64,000 nt of DNA from Teichococcus coralli (GTDB lineage: Bacteria; Pseudomonadota; Alphaproteobacteria; Acetobacterales; Acetobacteraceae). The DNA is taken from positions 1 through 64,000 of the forward strand of contig NZ_SNVJ01000003.1 in the NCBI RefSeq assembly GCF_009829925.1. The letters run 5' to 3'. Made by a program: the position numbers and the translations under genes. Shown here piece by piece: positions 50,834 to 59,734 of this stretch. How positions within the stretch are numbered: the first letter of the stretch is position 1; every line of letters starts with the position of its first letter. The notes under the pieces were generated by a model. That model saw only the letters and a list, made by a program, of their open reading frames with translations. It made no database searches and was not told the DNA's origin.

Positions 50834-51240
50834 GCGCGACGCTGTTCCATGGCGCTGCCCTGCCGGGCGGCACGGCCTGGTCCGGCCCCGCGGTGGCGCG
50901 AATCCCCGACGCGGTGGTGAAGCTGCGCTGGACCGACCAGCCCTATCGCTGGCACGTCAACACGGGCCAGGAGGTCTTCGCGGTGCTGGCCGGGCGGGTG
51001 GCGATGCACCTGCGCGAGGATGGGGCGGAGCGGGTCGTCACGCTTGGCCCCGGGGACCTGCTGCACCTCCCCGCGGGCGCCGAGCACGTGGCGCATCCGC
51101 AGGGCCCGGCCTGCCTGCTGGTGGTGGAGCAGGCCGGCAGCGACGAGCTCACTTGCGCGGCGGGAAGAAGCTCTTGCCGTCCAGGTAGCCCTTGCGCCAG
51201 CGCGAGATCTGCACGCGCTCGAAGAGGCCGGCCTTGCTGA
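50830..51240 (+). CDS. Cupin-domain protein, 3' end antisense to yciI-like gene
   Basis: Small beta-barrel protein of 136 residues. The cupin motifs are RWHVNTGQEVFAVLAGRVAMHL (metal-ligand region) and LGPGDLLHLPAGAEHVAHP. The fold should end near residue 107 (CLLVVEQAGSDE). The remaining 29 residues are Cys/Arg/Ser-rich, unlike a cupin, and are read from DNA that is also the 3' end of the convergent YciI-like gene (92-base overlap). The original stop has apparently been lost or never existed. Coupled by ATGA to the isochorismatase-type gene. Function probably auxiliary to that enzyme. Confidence 0.8.
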   Translation: MSATLFHGAALPGGTAWSGPAVARIPDAVVKLRWTDQPYRWHVNTGQEVFAVLAGRVAMHLREDGAERVVTLGPGDLLHLPAGAEHVAHPQGPACLLVVEQAGSDELTCAAGRSSCRPGSPCASARSARARRGRPC

Positions 51241-51457
51241 AGGGATCGGCGGCGATGAAGGCCTCGGCTTCCGCGCGGGTCTCGACATCGACGATGTAGA
51301 GGCCGCCGCCGGCGTCGCTGCCGTCGTCCTTCAGCTTGGCGCCGCAGGCGAGCAGCCTGTCCATGTTGGCGTCCAGGTAGTCGAGGTGCTCGTCGCGCGT
51401 GGACTTGCGCAGCGCGAGGCTGTCCGGCTTGTCGAAGGTTTCGATGATGTAGGGCAT
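51149..51457 (-). CDS. YciI-like protein
   Basis: A 102-residue ferredoxin-like-fold protein of the YciI family. Characteristic features: MPYIIETFDKPDS, RDEHLDYLDANMDRLLACGAKL, GGLYIVDVETRAEAEAFIAADPFSKAGLF, and ending GYLDGKSFFP. YciI proteins have conserved His/Asp residues and putative lyase or dehydrochlorinase-like chemistry, but most have no known role. GGAGG precedes the ATG by about a dozen bases. Its 3' end overlaps the convergent cupin gene. Confidence 0.9.
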   Translation of the reverse strand: MPYIIETFDKPDSLALRKSTRDEHLDYLDANMDRLLACGAKLKDDGSDAGGGLYIVDVETRAEAEAFIAADPFSKAGLFERVQISRWRKGYLDGKSFFPPRK

Positions 51458-51865
51458 CGGGCTGCGTTCCTCCAGGCTTATGGCTTCGGCCAGCCTAGCG
51501 TCTGGACGGGCCGGCGCCATCCCCCGCCATGGCGGAAGGAAGGGCGCGGACCGGGGCCTGCACGCCCTGCCCGCGTGCAAAGTCAGCCCCCGGCGGCACC
51601 CCCTTCAGGCGCCGCGCGGTTTGATCGGGCGGTTCGCAAGTCTGCGCCCGATCGCCCCGGTCCGCTTCCGGCGCCCGCCTCCCCTGCGGGCCGGCGCCGG
51701 ATCTCGCAAAGCTGGATGGGCTGGCGGATCCGGGGGGAGAAGCGGGACCCTCTGCGCGGTGGGACGGTAGTGACCGCGTCCACCAGCCTATCGCTGCAAT
51801 TGCGAGTTATTCGCAGTAAATGCCGGCAGGCCGGCCGCGTCAAGCACGCTTTGCGGGGTGGCGGG
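51458..51865. other. Intergenic region without recognisable gene
   Basis: About 400 bases between the YciI-like gene (minus, start 51457) and the terminator of the next minus-strand gene. It should hold the yciI promoter near its left end. A moderately AT-rich patch lies at 51790-51830. No convincing coding frame or structured RNA was seen apart from the terminator that follows. Confidence 0.4.
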
Positions 51866-51898
51866 AAAAAACCGGCGGGGCGATGGGCGCCCCGCCGG
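51866..51898 (-). terminator. Strong intrinsic terminator of the TPP-enzyme gene
   Basis: Perfect 11-bp stem (51872-51882 with 51888-51898, CCGGCGGGGCG pairing with CGCCCCGCCGG) and a five-base loop, followed on the minus strand by six T. It begins eight bases past the stop of the TPP-dependent enzyme gene. Confidence 0.9.
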
Positions 51899-51905
51899 CT
51901 GGCCG

Positions 51906-53447
51906 TCAGATCACCAGCTCGATCAGGAACGGCGCGTTCTGCGCGCAGGACTGCGCCAGCAGGTCGCCGCACTGCTCCAGCGTGGTGGCGCGCGCGGCCT
52001 CCACCCCCATGCCGCCGGCCAGCCGCAGCCAGTCGAGGTCCGGGTTGCCGAGGTCGAGCATGCTCATCGCCGTCGGGCCCGGATTGGCGCCGACGTTCTG
52101 GTACTCGCCGATCAGGATCTGGTACTTGCGGTTGGACAGGATGATGGTGGTGACGGGCAGCTTCTCGCGCGCCTGGGTCCAGAGCGACTGCAGCGTGTAC
52201 ATGGCCGAGCCGTCGGCCTGCAGGTTGATCACGCGCCGCTGCCCGCCGGCGCCGATCGCCGCCCCGGTGGCCAGCGGCATGCCGCAGCCGATGGCGCCGC
52301 CGGTGATCTGCAACCAGTCATGCGGCGGCGCCGCGTGGGTCTCCTTGTAGAAGCCGCGGCCGAAGGAAACGCTCTCGTCGGCCACGATGCTGCCCTCCGG
52401 CATCAGCGCGGCCAGCGTGCGGGCCAGGCCCTCCGGCGTCGGCGCGCCACGCGCAGGGTCCGGGCGCGGGCCGGGATCGGGCATGGCGGCCTCCGGCGCG
52501 CCCAGCTCCTCCACCAGCGCCTGCAGCGCGGCGATGCCGTCCTCCTCGTAGCGGGAGAGGACATGCACCTCGGCCGTCTCGGGGTAATGCCGGCTCGGCT
52601 TGCCGGGATAGGCGAAGAAGCCGACCGGCGCCTTGGCGTTCACCAGGATCAGGTGCTCGACCCACTTGAGCGACTCGATCGCCATGTCCACCGGATAGGG
52701 CACCCGCTCCAGCTGGAGGCGGCCGCGGCCGCGCTCGACGCGGGCGTTGGACATCTCGGCCAGCACGCGCTGGCCGGTGGCCTGCGCGGCGCGCCAGGCG
52801 AGCGCCTGCGCCTCGCCCCGCAGGCCGATGCCGCCCAGCAGGATCAGCACGTTCTTCTTCTCGCGCAGCACGCGGGCGGCGGTCTTCACTGCATGCGGGT
52901 CGGGCGTGGTGGCGGGCGGCACGGGCAGCGCCTCGGCGGGCTCGCCGCCCTCGTTCCAGGCGGTGTCGGCCGGCAGGATCAGGGTGGCGATCTGCCCCGG
53001 CGCGGTGCGGGCGGCCTGCACGGCCACGGCGGCATCGGCGCCGACGCGCTTGGCGTCCATCGCCGTCCGCACCCAGCCGGAGACGGGCCGCGCCCAGCCC
53101 TCGGTATCGGCGGTGAGCTGGGCGTCGAGCGGGCGGTGGTAGGTCGCCTGGTCGCCCACGATGTTGACGATGCCGCTGCGGGCACGCCGGGCGTTGTGCA
53201 GGTTGGCGAGGCCGTTGGCGAGGCCCGGGCCGCAGTGCAGCAGGGTGGCGGCCGGCTTCTCGCTCATGCGCCAATAGCCATCGGCCATGCCGGTGACGAT
53301 GTTCTCCTGCAGGCCCAGCACGCAGCGCATGCCGGGAATCCGGTCCAGTGCGGCGACGAAGTGCATCTCGCTCGTGCCTGGATTGGCGAAGCAGGTATCC
53401 ACCCCGCTCTTCAGCAGCGTATGGACCAGGCTCTCGGCGCCGTTCAT
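51906..53447 (-). CDS. Thiamine-diphosphate-dependent enzyme, acetolactate-synthase-like
   Basis: A 513-residue member of the TPP enzyme superfamily. N-terminal Pyr domain with the catalytic Glu in LGLQENIVTGMADGYWR and GPGLANGLANLHNARRARSGIVNIVGD; central domain (about 190-325); C-terminal PP domain with GGAIGCGMPLATGAAIGAG and the TPP-Mg motif LQADGSAMYTLQSLWTQAREKLPVTTIILSNRKYQ, split over 52245-52120. Shorter than the roughly 560-600 of IlvB/IlvI and with no small subunit beside it. It may therefore be a 2-oxoacid decarboxylase or benzoylformate-decarboxylase relative rather than biosynthetic AHAS. Monocistronic with a strong terminator. Confidence 0.88.
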   Translation of the reverse strand: MNGAESLVHTLLKSGVDTCFANPGTSEMHFVAALDRIPGMRCVLGLQENIVTGMADGYWRMSEKPAATLLHCGPGLANGLANLHNARRARSGIVNIVGDQATYHRPLDAQLTADTEGWARPVSGWVRTAMDAKRVGADAAVAVQAARTAPGQIATLILPADTAWNEGGEPAEALPVPPATTPDPHAVKTAARVLREKKNVLILLGGIGLRGEAQALAWRAAQATGQRVLAEMSNARVERGRGRLQLERVPYPVDMAIESLKWVEHLILVNAKAPVGFFAYPGKPSRHYPETAEVHVLSRYEEDGIAALQALVEELGAPEAAMPDPGPRPDPARGAPTPEGLARTLAALMPEGSIVADESVSFGRGFYKETHAAPPHDWLQITGGAIGCGMPLATGAAIGAGGQRRVINLQADGSAMYTLQSLWTQAREKLPVTTIILSNRKYQILIGEYQNVGANPGPTAMSMLDLGNPDLDWLRLAGGMGVEAARATTLEQCGDLLAQSCAQNAPFLIELVI

Positions 53448-53590
53448 AGACCGTCCTCCCTTGGCGAATCAGCCGCGCAGGGTGCCGCCAAAATCAGGAT
53501 GGGCCAAGTGGGGCGGGAACGGATTGGCGGGGTCAGGGGGAACACCGCTCCCCCGGCGGGGGTCGCCGGAGGCGGCGTCCCCTGCCCCTT

Positions 53591-54610
53591 TCAGGCCAGC
53601 CAGTGCGGGACCGGCAGCCCCTTGCTCCGCAGGAACTCGGGATTGAACAGCTTGGACTGATACCGCGCCCCACCGTCGCAAAGGATGGTGGCGACGGTGT
53701 GCCCCGGCCCCAGCGCCTTGGCGACGCGCACCGCGGCCGCCACGTTCAGCCCGGCGCTGCCACCGACCGAGAGCCCTTCCTCGACCAGCAGCGAGAAGAC
53801 CCATTGCAGCGCCTCGGCGTCCGGGATGGTCTCGGCGCTGTCGATCGGCGCGCCCTCCAGGTTGCCCGGCACGCGGGCCGCCTGGCCGATCCCCTCGGTG
53901 ATGGAATTGCCCGGCGTGGCCTTCACCGTGCCGGCCTTCACCCAGGGGGCAAGCGCGCTGCCCTCGGGATCGGCGAGCACGATGCGGACCCGGTCGTTCC
54001 GCGCCTTCAGCGCCAGGGCCACGCCAGCCAGGGTGCCGCCGGTGCCGCAGGCGCAGGTGAAGGCGTCCACCCGCCCCTCCGTCTGCTCCCAGATCTCGCG
54101 GCCGGTGTACTGCTCATGCGCGCGGCGGTTGGCCAGGTTGTCGAACTGGTTGGCCCAGATGGTCCTGCCCCCCGCGGCCTGCATCTCCTCCGCCAGCCGC
54201 CGGGAGACATGCACGTAGTTTCCGGGATCGGCATAGGGCTTGGCCGGCACCGGCCGCAGGTCGGCACCGATCATGCGGAGGAAGTCGAGCTTCTCCCGGC
54301 TCTGCGTCTCAGGCACCACAATGACGCTGCGCCACCCCCGCGCATTGGCGGCCAGCGCCAGCCCGATGCCGGTGTTGCCGGCGGTGCCCTCGACCACCGT
54401 GCCCGGCTGCCCCGGCACCAGCAGCCCCTGCTCCACGGCATCCTGCAGGATGCCCAGCGCGGCGCGGTCCTTCACCGAGCCGCCGGGGTTCATGAACTCG
54501 GCCTTGCCCAGGATCTCGCAGCCCGTCTCCTCGGAGGCGCGCTGGAGGCGAATGAGCGGCGTGTTGTGCACCGCCCCCCAGAATCCGTCGGCGATGGGGA
54601 GAGCCGGCAT
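53591..54610 (-). CDS. Cysteine synthase family PLP enzyme
   Basis: A 339-residue beta-family PLP enzyme making cysteine from O-acetylserine and sulfide, or a close analogue. Motifs: NTPLIRLQRASEETGCEILGKAEFMNPGGSVKDRAAL (54565-54460; PLP-binding Lys in SVKDRAA), substrate loop EGTAGNTGIGLALAANARG, phosphate-binding CACGTGGTLAGVA, and SVGGSAGLNVAAAVRVA near the C-terminus. It is somewhat longer than CysK (about 310-325), and its opening GFWGAVHNTPLIRLQRAS places it with the extended cysteine synthase A subgroup. A one-base TGATG overlap links it to the upstream peroxiredoxin gene, a sulfur/redox pairing. Confidence 0.92.
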   Translation of the reverse strand: MPALPIADGFWGAVHNTPLIRLQRASEETGCEILGKAEFMNPGGSVKDRAALGILQDAVEQGLLVPGQPGTVVEGTAGNTGIGLALAANARGWRSVIVVPETQSREKLDFLRMIGADLRPVPAKPYADPGNYVHVSRRLAEEMQAAGGRTIWANQFDNLANRRAHEQYTGREIWEQTEGRVDAFTCACGTGGTLAGVALALKARNDRVRIVLADPEGSALAPWVKAGTVKATPGNSITEGIGQAARVPGNLEGAPIDSAETIPDAEALQWVFSLLVEEGLSVGGSAGLNVAAAVRVAKALGPGHTVATILCDGGARYQSKLFNPEFLRSKGLPVPHWLA

Positions 54611-55245
54611 CAGGAATCCTTCAGGTCGACCCAGCGGAGATAGGGCTTCTGCGCCTCCCAGCCCTGGGGGAACCGCTCCTTCGCCTGCTCGTCCGTGACG
54701 CTCGGAACAATGATGGCGCGCTCGCCCTTCTGCCAGTTCACCGGCGTGGCGACCTTGTGGCGGTCGGTGAGCTGGAGGCTGTCGATCACCCGCAGCACCT
54801 CCTGGAAGTTCCGCCCGGTGGAGGGCGGATAGGTGAGCATCAGCCGCACCTTCTTCTGCGGATCGATCACAAAGACCGTCCGCACGGTGACCGCCGGGTC
54901 GGCCTCGGGATGGATCATGCCGTAGAGCTCGGACACCTTGCGGTCCTGGTCGGCGATCATCGGGAAGTTGACGGCCGCGCCCTGGGTCTCGGCGATGTCG
55001 GCCTCCCAGCCGGCATGGCGGTCCAGCGGGTCCACGGAAAGGCCAATGACCTTGGCGTTGCGCCGCTCGAACTCGGGCTTCAGCCGGGCCGCCTCTCCCA
55101 GTTCGGTGGTGCAGACGGGCGTGAAATCCTTGGGATGGCTGAACAGCACCACCCAGGACTCGCCGGCCCAGTCATGAAAGCGGATGGTTCCGGCAGTGGT
55201 CTCGGCCGTGAAGTCCGGGGCCGTTTGTCCGAGCTGAATGGTCAT
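54610..55245 (-). CDS. 1-Cys peroxiredoxin (Prx6 type)
   Basis: Reduces peroxides using one catalytic cysteine; 211 residues. The peroxidatic site is HPKDFTPVCTTELGEAARL (Thr and Cys), with the Arg partner in AVTVRTVFVIDP. The C-terminal extension (about 165-211, TPVNWQKGERAIIVPSV...WEAQKPYLRWV) is that of Prx6 enzymes and no resolving Cys is present. Regeneration probably uses glutathione or another thiol. Co-transcribed with cysteine synthase downstream. Preceded by a roughly 200-base gap containing the repeat at 55382-55462. Confidence 0.95.
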   Translation of the reverse strand: MTIQLGQTAPDFTAETTAGTIRFHDWAGESWVVLFSHPKDFTPVCTTELGEAARLKPEFERRNAKVIGLSVDPLDRHAGWEADIAETQGAAVNFPMIADQDRKVSELYGMIHPEADPAVTVRTVFVIDPQKKVRLMLTYPPSTGRNFQEVLRVIDSLQLTDRHKVATPVNWQKGERAIIVPSVTDEQAKERFPQGWEAQKPYLRWVDLKDS

Positions 55246-55381
55246 GCGGCGTCCTCCTGGTTCCGGCGCGGAAGAAATCACGCGACAGGAACGTGGTCAA
55301 TCCGCCCTCAACACCACCGGCGGGGCCTAAAGCCCTTGAAACCCGCGTAGATTTGCGGCTCCGGTCCCGGCACCCACGAGC

Positions 55382-55462
55382 CGGCTAGAGCAGATCCCGT
55401 TCCGGTTGCATCATCGGGACGGGTGAAGATGCTCGTCAAAACAAACGGCTAGAGCATGCTCT
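55382..55462. repeat. Palindromic intergenic repeat overlapping a stop codon
   Basis: Direct repeats CGGCTAGAGCA at 55382-55392 and 55446-55456 bracket an imperfect hairpin CCCGTTCC...GGGACGGG. The right end holds a 12-bp perfect palindrome AGAGCATGCTCT (55451-55462). The TAG stop of the adjacent small gene lies inside the right copy. This resembles dispersed CTAGAGCA-type elements of alphaproteobacterial genomes; copy number cannot be judged from one window. Confidence 0.55.
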
Positions 55463-55733
55463 CGGGATGTCGAAGCAGCCAGAGCCGCTCATGCGCGGCG
55501 ACGAGGCTCTCCATGCTCTTGCGCCGGTTCTGATCGGGCATGGTGGGGCGGCGCGTCACCATCTTCTCCAGCACCAGGAGCAGTTCCTGCGCCACCTCTA
55601 GATCTCCCTGGTCGCAGGCCTGATGGAAGGCGATCAGGATCTTGTCGGACAGGCGGCGTGTATGACGAGGCGTTGCAGGGGTGCTGCGCGACGCGTCATG
55701 CCCTGCGGGGCCGTCCGACCACTCATCCGCCAT
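55449..55733 (-). CDS. Small conserved hypothetical protein
   Basis: A 94-residue cytoplasmic protein of unknown function. The N-terminal third is Ser/Thr/Arg-rich. The rest is predicted helical: RLSDKILIAFHQACDQGDLEVAQELLLVLEKMVTRRP then NRRKSMESLVAAHERLWLLRHPE (55625-55455). The AFHQACDQGDLEVA pattern looks like a single ankyrin- or TPR-like helical hairpin and is recognisable from many short Rhizobiales/Rhodospirillales hypotheticals. ATG 55733 has GAGGAG ten bases upstream; ATG 55742 is nearer but spaced badly. Its last codons and stop are formed by a repeat element. Confidence 0.75.
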   Translation of the reverse strand: MADEWSDGPAGHDASRSTPATPRHTRRLSDKILIAFHQACDQGDLEVAQELLLVLEKMVTRRPTMPDQNRRKSMESLVAAHERLWLLRHPESML

Positions 55734-55920
55734 GTCGCCCATGCTCCTCATCCTCACCAGCGGGATGCCAGTACACACTTGCAGTCAATTCCGCCCCACC
55801 CTCTTGGGTTGTGGCGAATCGCGTTTGTATGAATTTACCGACGATACTCCGGTTCACAAGCCGCAAGACGCTGGCAGCCCTCCAATCCTGCCCCCCGGCG
55901 CCGGCGGCTCCGGAAAAGCC

Positions 55921-56601
55921 TCAGCGCCTGGCGAGCTGCGCCCGGATCGCGGCGGCGACCGCCTCGGGCGGGGTCTGCGGGCGCAGCAGGGCCGTCACCT
56001 TTCCCCCCTCGCCGATCAGATAGATGAAGGAGGAGTGATCCATGAGGTATTCGCTCATCTCCGGCCGCTCCACCTTGGCGTAGAAGACGCGGAAGCGCCG
56101 GGCCGCCTCGGCCACCTGCTCCGGCGTGCCGGTCAGCCCCACCATGCGCGGGTGGAAATTGCTCACATAGGCCTTGAGCTGCGCCGGAGTGTCGCGCTCT
56201 GGATCGATGGTGAACAGCGCCGGCGTGACCTGCGCCGCCTCCGCGGGCGTCAGCAGATCCATGGCGCTGGCGATGCCGCCCAGCTCGGTCGGGCAGACAT
56301 CGGGGCAGAACGTGTAGCCAAAATAGGCCACCATGACCTGGCCCTTGAAATCCGCCTCGGTGACGGGGCGACCCTCCTGGTTCACCAGGGTGAAGGGGCC
56401 GCCGAGGGACATGCTGCCGGGAAGCTGGACGCTTCCGGGAATGGCAGGCGCGGGTGCCTCCCCCCCCGTCAGCCGGGCGATCTGGCGGACAAAGGCATCG
56501 CCGAGCGGCTCGCCCGGCTCCCGGCCGAACCAGGCGACGCCCCAGAGCACGGCAAGGGTCGCGATCAGAGCCAGGACGAGGATGCGGAGGGCGCGTTGCA
56601 T
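55921..56601 (-). CDS. SCO1/SenC-family copper chaperone
   Basis: Membrane-anchored thioredoxin-fold protein of 226 residues that helps deliver copper to the CuA centre of cytochrome c oxidase. One N-terminal helix (LRILVLALIATLAVLWGVAWF) anchors it facing the periplasm. The copper ligands are Cys-x3-Cys in GYTFCPDVCPTELGG and the His in YLMDHSSFIYLIGEGG. The fold includes LFTIDPERDTPAQLKAYV. No oxidase genes are adjacent. Its ATG lies 92 bases downstream of nrdB in the same orientation, probably under its own promoter. Confidence 0.95.
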   Translation of the reverse strand: MQRALRILVLALIATLAVLWGVAWFGREPGEPLGDAFVRQIARLTGGEAPAPAIPGSVQLPGSMSLGGPFTLVNQEGRPVTEADFKGQVMVAYFGYTFCPDVCPTELGGIASAMDLLTPAEAAQVTPALFTIDPERDTPAQLKAYVSNFHPRMVGLTGTPEQVAEAARRFRVFYAKVERPEMSEYLMDHSSFIYLIGEGGKVTALLRPQTPPEAVAAAIRAQLARR

Positions 56602-56693
56602 GGCCCCCTGCTTAGACCATCCCGCGCCACTTGGTCAGGGGGTGCGGCCCGCGCGGGGAGCCGCACCGTGTTGCAATGCGTAACCGCCGCGGC

Positions 56694-57734
56694 TCAGCCG
56701 GGGAGGATCGCACCTTCCGGCTGCTTCTCGGAGAAGATGCCCTCGGCGAAGGCCTCCTCCCAGGTGCCCTGGGTGCTGGCCTTGGAATACTCGGTCGCGC
56801 GGCCCTCGAAGAAGTTCATGTGCTCGACCGCGTTCAGGATCTCGTCCAGCCAGGGCAGCGGGTTCTTCTCGATGCCGTAGAAAGGGTCGAGCCCGAGCTG
56901 CTGCAGGCGGCGGTCGGCGATGAAGCGGATGTACTTCTTGATGTCCTCCGGCGTCATGCCCTGCACGCCGCCCAGCTCGAAGGCGAGGTCGATGAAGGCG
57001 TCCTCGTGCTCGACGATGGTGGTGCAGATGGTGACCAGCTCCTGGCGGAACTGCTCGGTCCAGATCTCCGGGTTCTCCTGGATGAAGGTGCGGAACAGCC
57101 GGATGACGGAAAGGCAGTGCAGCGTCTCGTCGCGCACCGACCAGGTCACGATCTGCCCCATCCCCTTCATCTTGTTGAAGCGGGGGAAGTTCAGCAGGAT
57201 GGCGAAGGAGGCGAAGAGCTGCAGGCCCTCGGTGAAGGCGCCGAAGGCGGCCAGCGTCTTGGCGATCTCGGTCTTGTTCTCGACCGAGAAGGTCTGCATG
57301 TAGTCGTACTTGTCCTTCATCTCCTTGTACTTGAGGAAGGCCTGGTACTCGGTCTCGGGCATGCCGATGGTGTCGAGCAGGTGCGAGTACGCCGCGATGT
57401 GGATCGTCTCGATGTTGCTGAACGACGAAAGCATCATCAGCACTTCGGTCGGCTTGAAGACCTGGCTGTAGTACTTCATGTAGGCGCCGTTCACCTCGAC
57501 ATCCGCCTGGGTGAAGAAGCGGAAGATCTGCGTGACGAGGTTGCGCTCCACGTCGGTCAGGTTCTTCTGCCAGTCCTTCACGTCATCGGCCATCGGCACC
57601 TCTTCCGGCAGCCAGTGGACGCGCTGCTGCGTCAGCCACGCGTCGTAGGCCCAGGGATAGCGGAAGGGCTTGTAGACCGGGTTGGCGGTCAGCAGGTCGA
57701 ACTTCTCGGGCGCGCTTTCGGCGGTCGCGGACAT
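56694..57734 (-). CDS. nrdB: Class I ribonucleotide reductase, beta subunit
   Basis: Radical-generating subunit that makes deoxyribonucleotides with NrdA; 346 residues. The diiron/dimetal site and radical position are visible: acidic ligands in FFTQADVEV, E-x2-H-x3-Y in IETIHIAAYSHLL (ligands Glu and His, then the radical Tyr, so not a Tyr-less class Ic protein), GAFTEGLQLFASFAI, and SVRDETLHCLSVIRLF (Glu and His). The C-terminal tail that docks on NrdA ends FSEKQPEGAILPG. It follows nrdA by a 107-base gap. Confidence 0.95.
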   Translation of the reverse strand: MSATAESAPEKFDLLTANPVYKPFRYPWAYDAWLTQQRVHWLPEEVPMADDVKDWQKNLTDVERNLVTQIFRFFTQADVEVNGAYMKYYSQVFKPTEVLMMLSSFSNIETIHIAAYSHLLDTIGMPETEYQAFLKYKEMKDKYDYMQTFSVENKTEIAKTLAAFGAFTEGLQLFASFAILLNFPRFNKMKGMGQIVTWSVRDETLHCLSVIRLFRTFIQENPEIWTEQFRQELVTICTTIVEHEDAFIDLAFELGGVQGMTPEDIKKYIRFIADRRLQQLGLDPFYGIEKNPLPWLDEILNAVEHMNFFEGRATEYSKASTQGTWEEAFAEGIFSEKQPEGAILPG

Positions 57735-57841
57735 GGCGGGATCTCCGGCATTCGGTCGCGGGGCTGCCGCCCCGCCCCCGGAGGGGACAGGCGGCGCCGC
57801 CGCGGGTCAAAGAGAGTCTGTGTGAGGGGCCGGCGCCTGCC

Positions 57842-59734
57842 TCACTGGCAGGCGAGGCATTCCTCGTAGTTCGTGGCGTTCTCGCCGGCCACGGCGCGGG
57901 TCGGGCGGGCCGGCGTGGTCGGCAGCACGGCCTCGACGCTGATCCCGGCCGCACCGAGCGCGGGCTGGGCGGCAACCTTCTCGCTGATCGTGTCGGCGCG
58001 CTGGATGGAGAGGCTGCGGCAGTAGTAGAGCGACTTCACGCCCTTCTTCCAGGCCTGGTAGTGGATCTGGTGCAGGTCGCGCTTATGCACGTCGGCCGGC
58101 ACGAACAGGTTCACCGACTGGCTCTGGCAGATGAAGGGCGTGCGGTCGGCGGCGTGCTCCACCACCCAGCGCTGGTCGAGCTCGAAGGCGGTCTTGAAGA
58201 CGGCCTTCTCCTGCTCGTCCAGGAAGTCCAGGTGCTGCACGCTGCCCTTGTTGACCGTGACGGTGGTCCAGGTCTCCTCGTCGTCGCGGCCGTGCTTCGC
58301 CAGCACCTTCTTGAGGTACGGGTTGCGCACGATGAAGCTGCCGGACAGCGTCTTGTGGTTATAGACGTTCGCCGCGATCGGCTCGATGCCCGGCGAGGCG
58401 CCGCCGCAGATGATGGAGATGGACGCCGTCGGCGCGATCGCCATCTTGTTCGAGAAACGCTCCATCGAGCCGTACTCGGCGGCGTCCGGGCAAGGCCCGC
58501 GCTCCTCCGCGAGCTGGCGCGAGGCGGCATCGGCCTGCTCGCGGATGTGCTTGAACATCCGCTTGTTCCAGACCTTCGCGATGACGCTCTCGAAGGGCAC
58601 GTTCTGCGCCTGCAGGAAGGAGTGGAAGCCCATCACACCGAGGCCGACGGAGCGCTCGCGCATGGCGCTGTACTTCGCCCGCGCCATGCTGTCCGGCGCG
58701 TGGTCGATGAAGCTCTGCAGCACGTTGTCGAGGAAGCGCATCACGTCGGGGATGAAGCGCGGCTCGTCCTTCCACTCGAACCAGGTCTCGAGGTTCAGCG
58801 AGGAGAGGCAGCAGACGGCGGTGCGCTCCTCCCCGTGCTGGTCCCGCCCGGTGGGCAGCGTGATCTCGGAGCAGAGGTTGGAGGTCTTGACCTCCAGCCC
58901 GGCCAGCTTGTGGTGCTCCGGCCGCGCGCGGTTCACGTGGTCGGAGAAGATGATGTAGGGCTCGCCCTGCTCGATCCGCGCCATCAGGATGCGGATCCAC
59001 AGGCCGCGCGCCGGGATCTTGCGGATCACCGCGCCGTCCTTCGGCGAGGTCAGCGCCCATTCCTCGTCATTCTCCACCGCGCGCATGAAGGCGTCGGGGA
59101 TGAGGATGCCGTGGTGCAGGTTCAGCGCCTTGCGGTTCGGGTCGCCGCCGGTCGGGCGGCGCATGTCGATGAACTCCTCGATCTCGGGATGCGAGGCCGG
59201 GAGATACACCGCCGCCGAGCCGCGCCGCAGCGAGCCCTGCGAGATGGCGAGCGTCAGGCTGTCCATCACCCGGATGAAGGGGATGATGCCCGAGGTCTTG
59301 CCGTTCTGGCCGACCTTCTCGCCGATCGAGCGCAGGTTGCCCCAGTAGGAGCCGATGCCGCCGCCCTTGGAGGCCAGCCAGACGTTCTCGTTCCACAGCC
59401 CGACGATGCCGTCCAGGCTGTCATTCGCCTCGTTCAGGAAGCAGGAGATCGGCAGGCCGCGCGTGGTGCCGCCGTTCGACAGCACCGGCGTCGCCGGCAT
59501 GAACCAGAGGCGGCTGATGTAGTCGTAGATGCGCTGCGCATGCGCGGCGTCGTCGCCGAATGCACTGGCCACGCGGGCGAACAGGTCCTGGTAGGACTCG
59601 CCCGGCATCAGGTAGCGGTCGCTCAGCGTCGCCTTCCCGAAATCGGTGAGCAGCGCATCCCGCGAGCGGTCCACATGCACCTGACCATGCCCGGGAAGCT
59701 GGATGTCATCGGCAAGCTGAACGGCATCGAACAC
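57842..59734 (-). CDS. nrdA: Class I ribonucleotide reductase, alpha subunit
   Basis: Catalytic subunit of 630 residues. The reaction centre includes the reductive cysteine in LPISCFLNEANDS, the Asn-Cys-Glu triad in TSNLCSEITLP, the second reductive cysteine in TAVCCLSSLNLE, the PTASISIICGG substrate loop, the radical-transfer tyrosines in KSLYYCRSLSIQ, and the C-terminal redox relay YEECLACQ. No ATP-cone domain precedes the catalytic part, so allosteric activity control by dATP is probably lacking or different. GTG 59734 is the best start; the frame stays open to 59809 upstream. Confidence 0.94.
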   Translation of the reverse strand: MFDAVQLADDIQLPGHGQVHVDRSRDALLTDFGKATLSDRYLMPGESYQDLFARVASAFGDDAAHAQRIYDYISRLWFMPATPVLSNGGTTRGLPISCFLNEANDSLDGIVGLWNENVWLASKGGGIGSYWGNLRSIGEKVGQNGKTSGIIPFIRVMDSLTLAISQGSLRRGSAAVYLPASHPEIEEFIDMRRPTGGDPNRKALNLHHGILIPDAFMRAVENDEEWALTSPKDGAVIRKIPARGLWIRILMARIEQGEPYIIFSDHVNRARPEHHKLAGLEVKTSNLCSEITLPTGRDQHGEERTAVCCLSSLNLETWFEWKDEPRFIPDVMRFLDNVLQSFIDHAPDSMARAKYSAMRERSVGLGVMGFHSFLQAQNVPFESVIAKVWNKRMFKHIREQADAASRQLAEERGPCPDAAEYGSMERFSNKMAIAPTASISIICGGASPGIEPIAANVYNHKTLSGSFIVRNPYLKKVLAKHGRDDEETWTTVTVNKGSVQHLDFLDEQEKAVFKTAFELDQRWVVEHAADRTPFICQSQSVNLFVPADVHKRDLHQIHYQAWKKGVKSLYYCRSLSIQRADTISEKVAAQPALGAAGISVEAVLPTTPARPTRAVAGENATNYEECLACQ

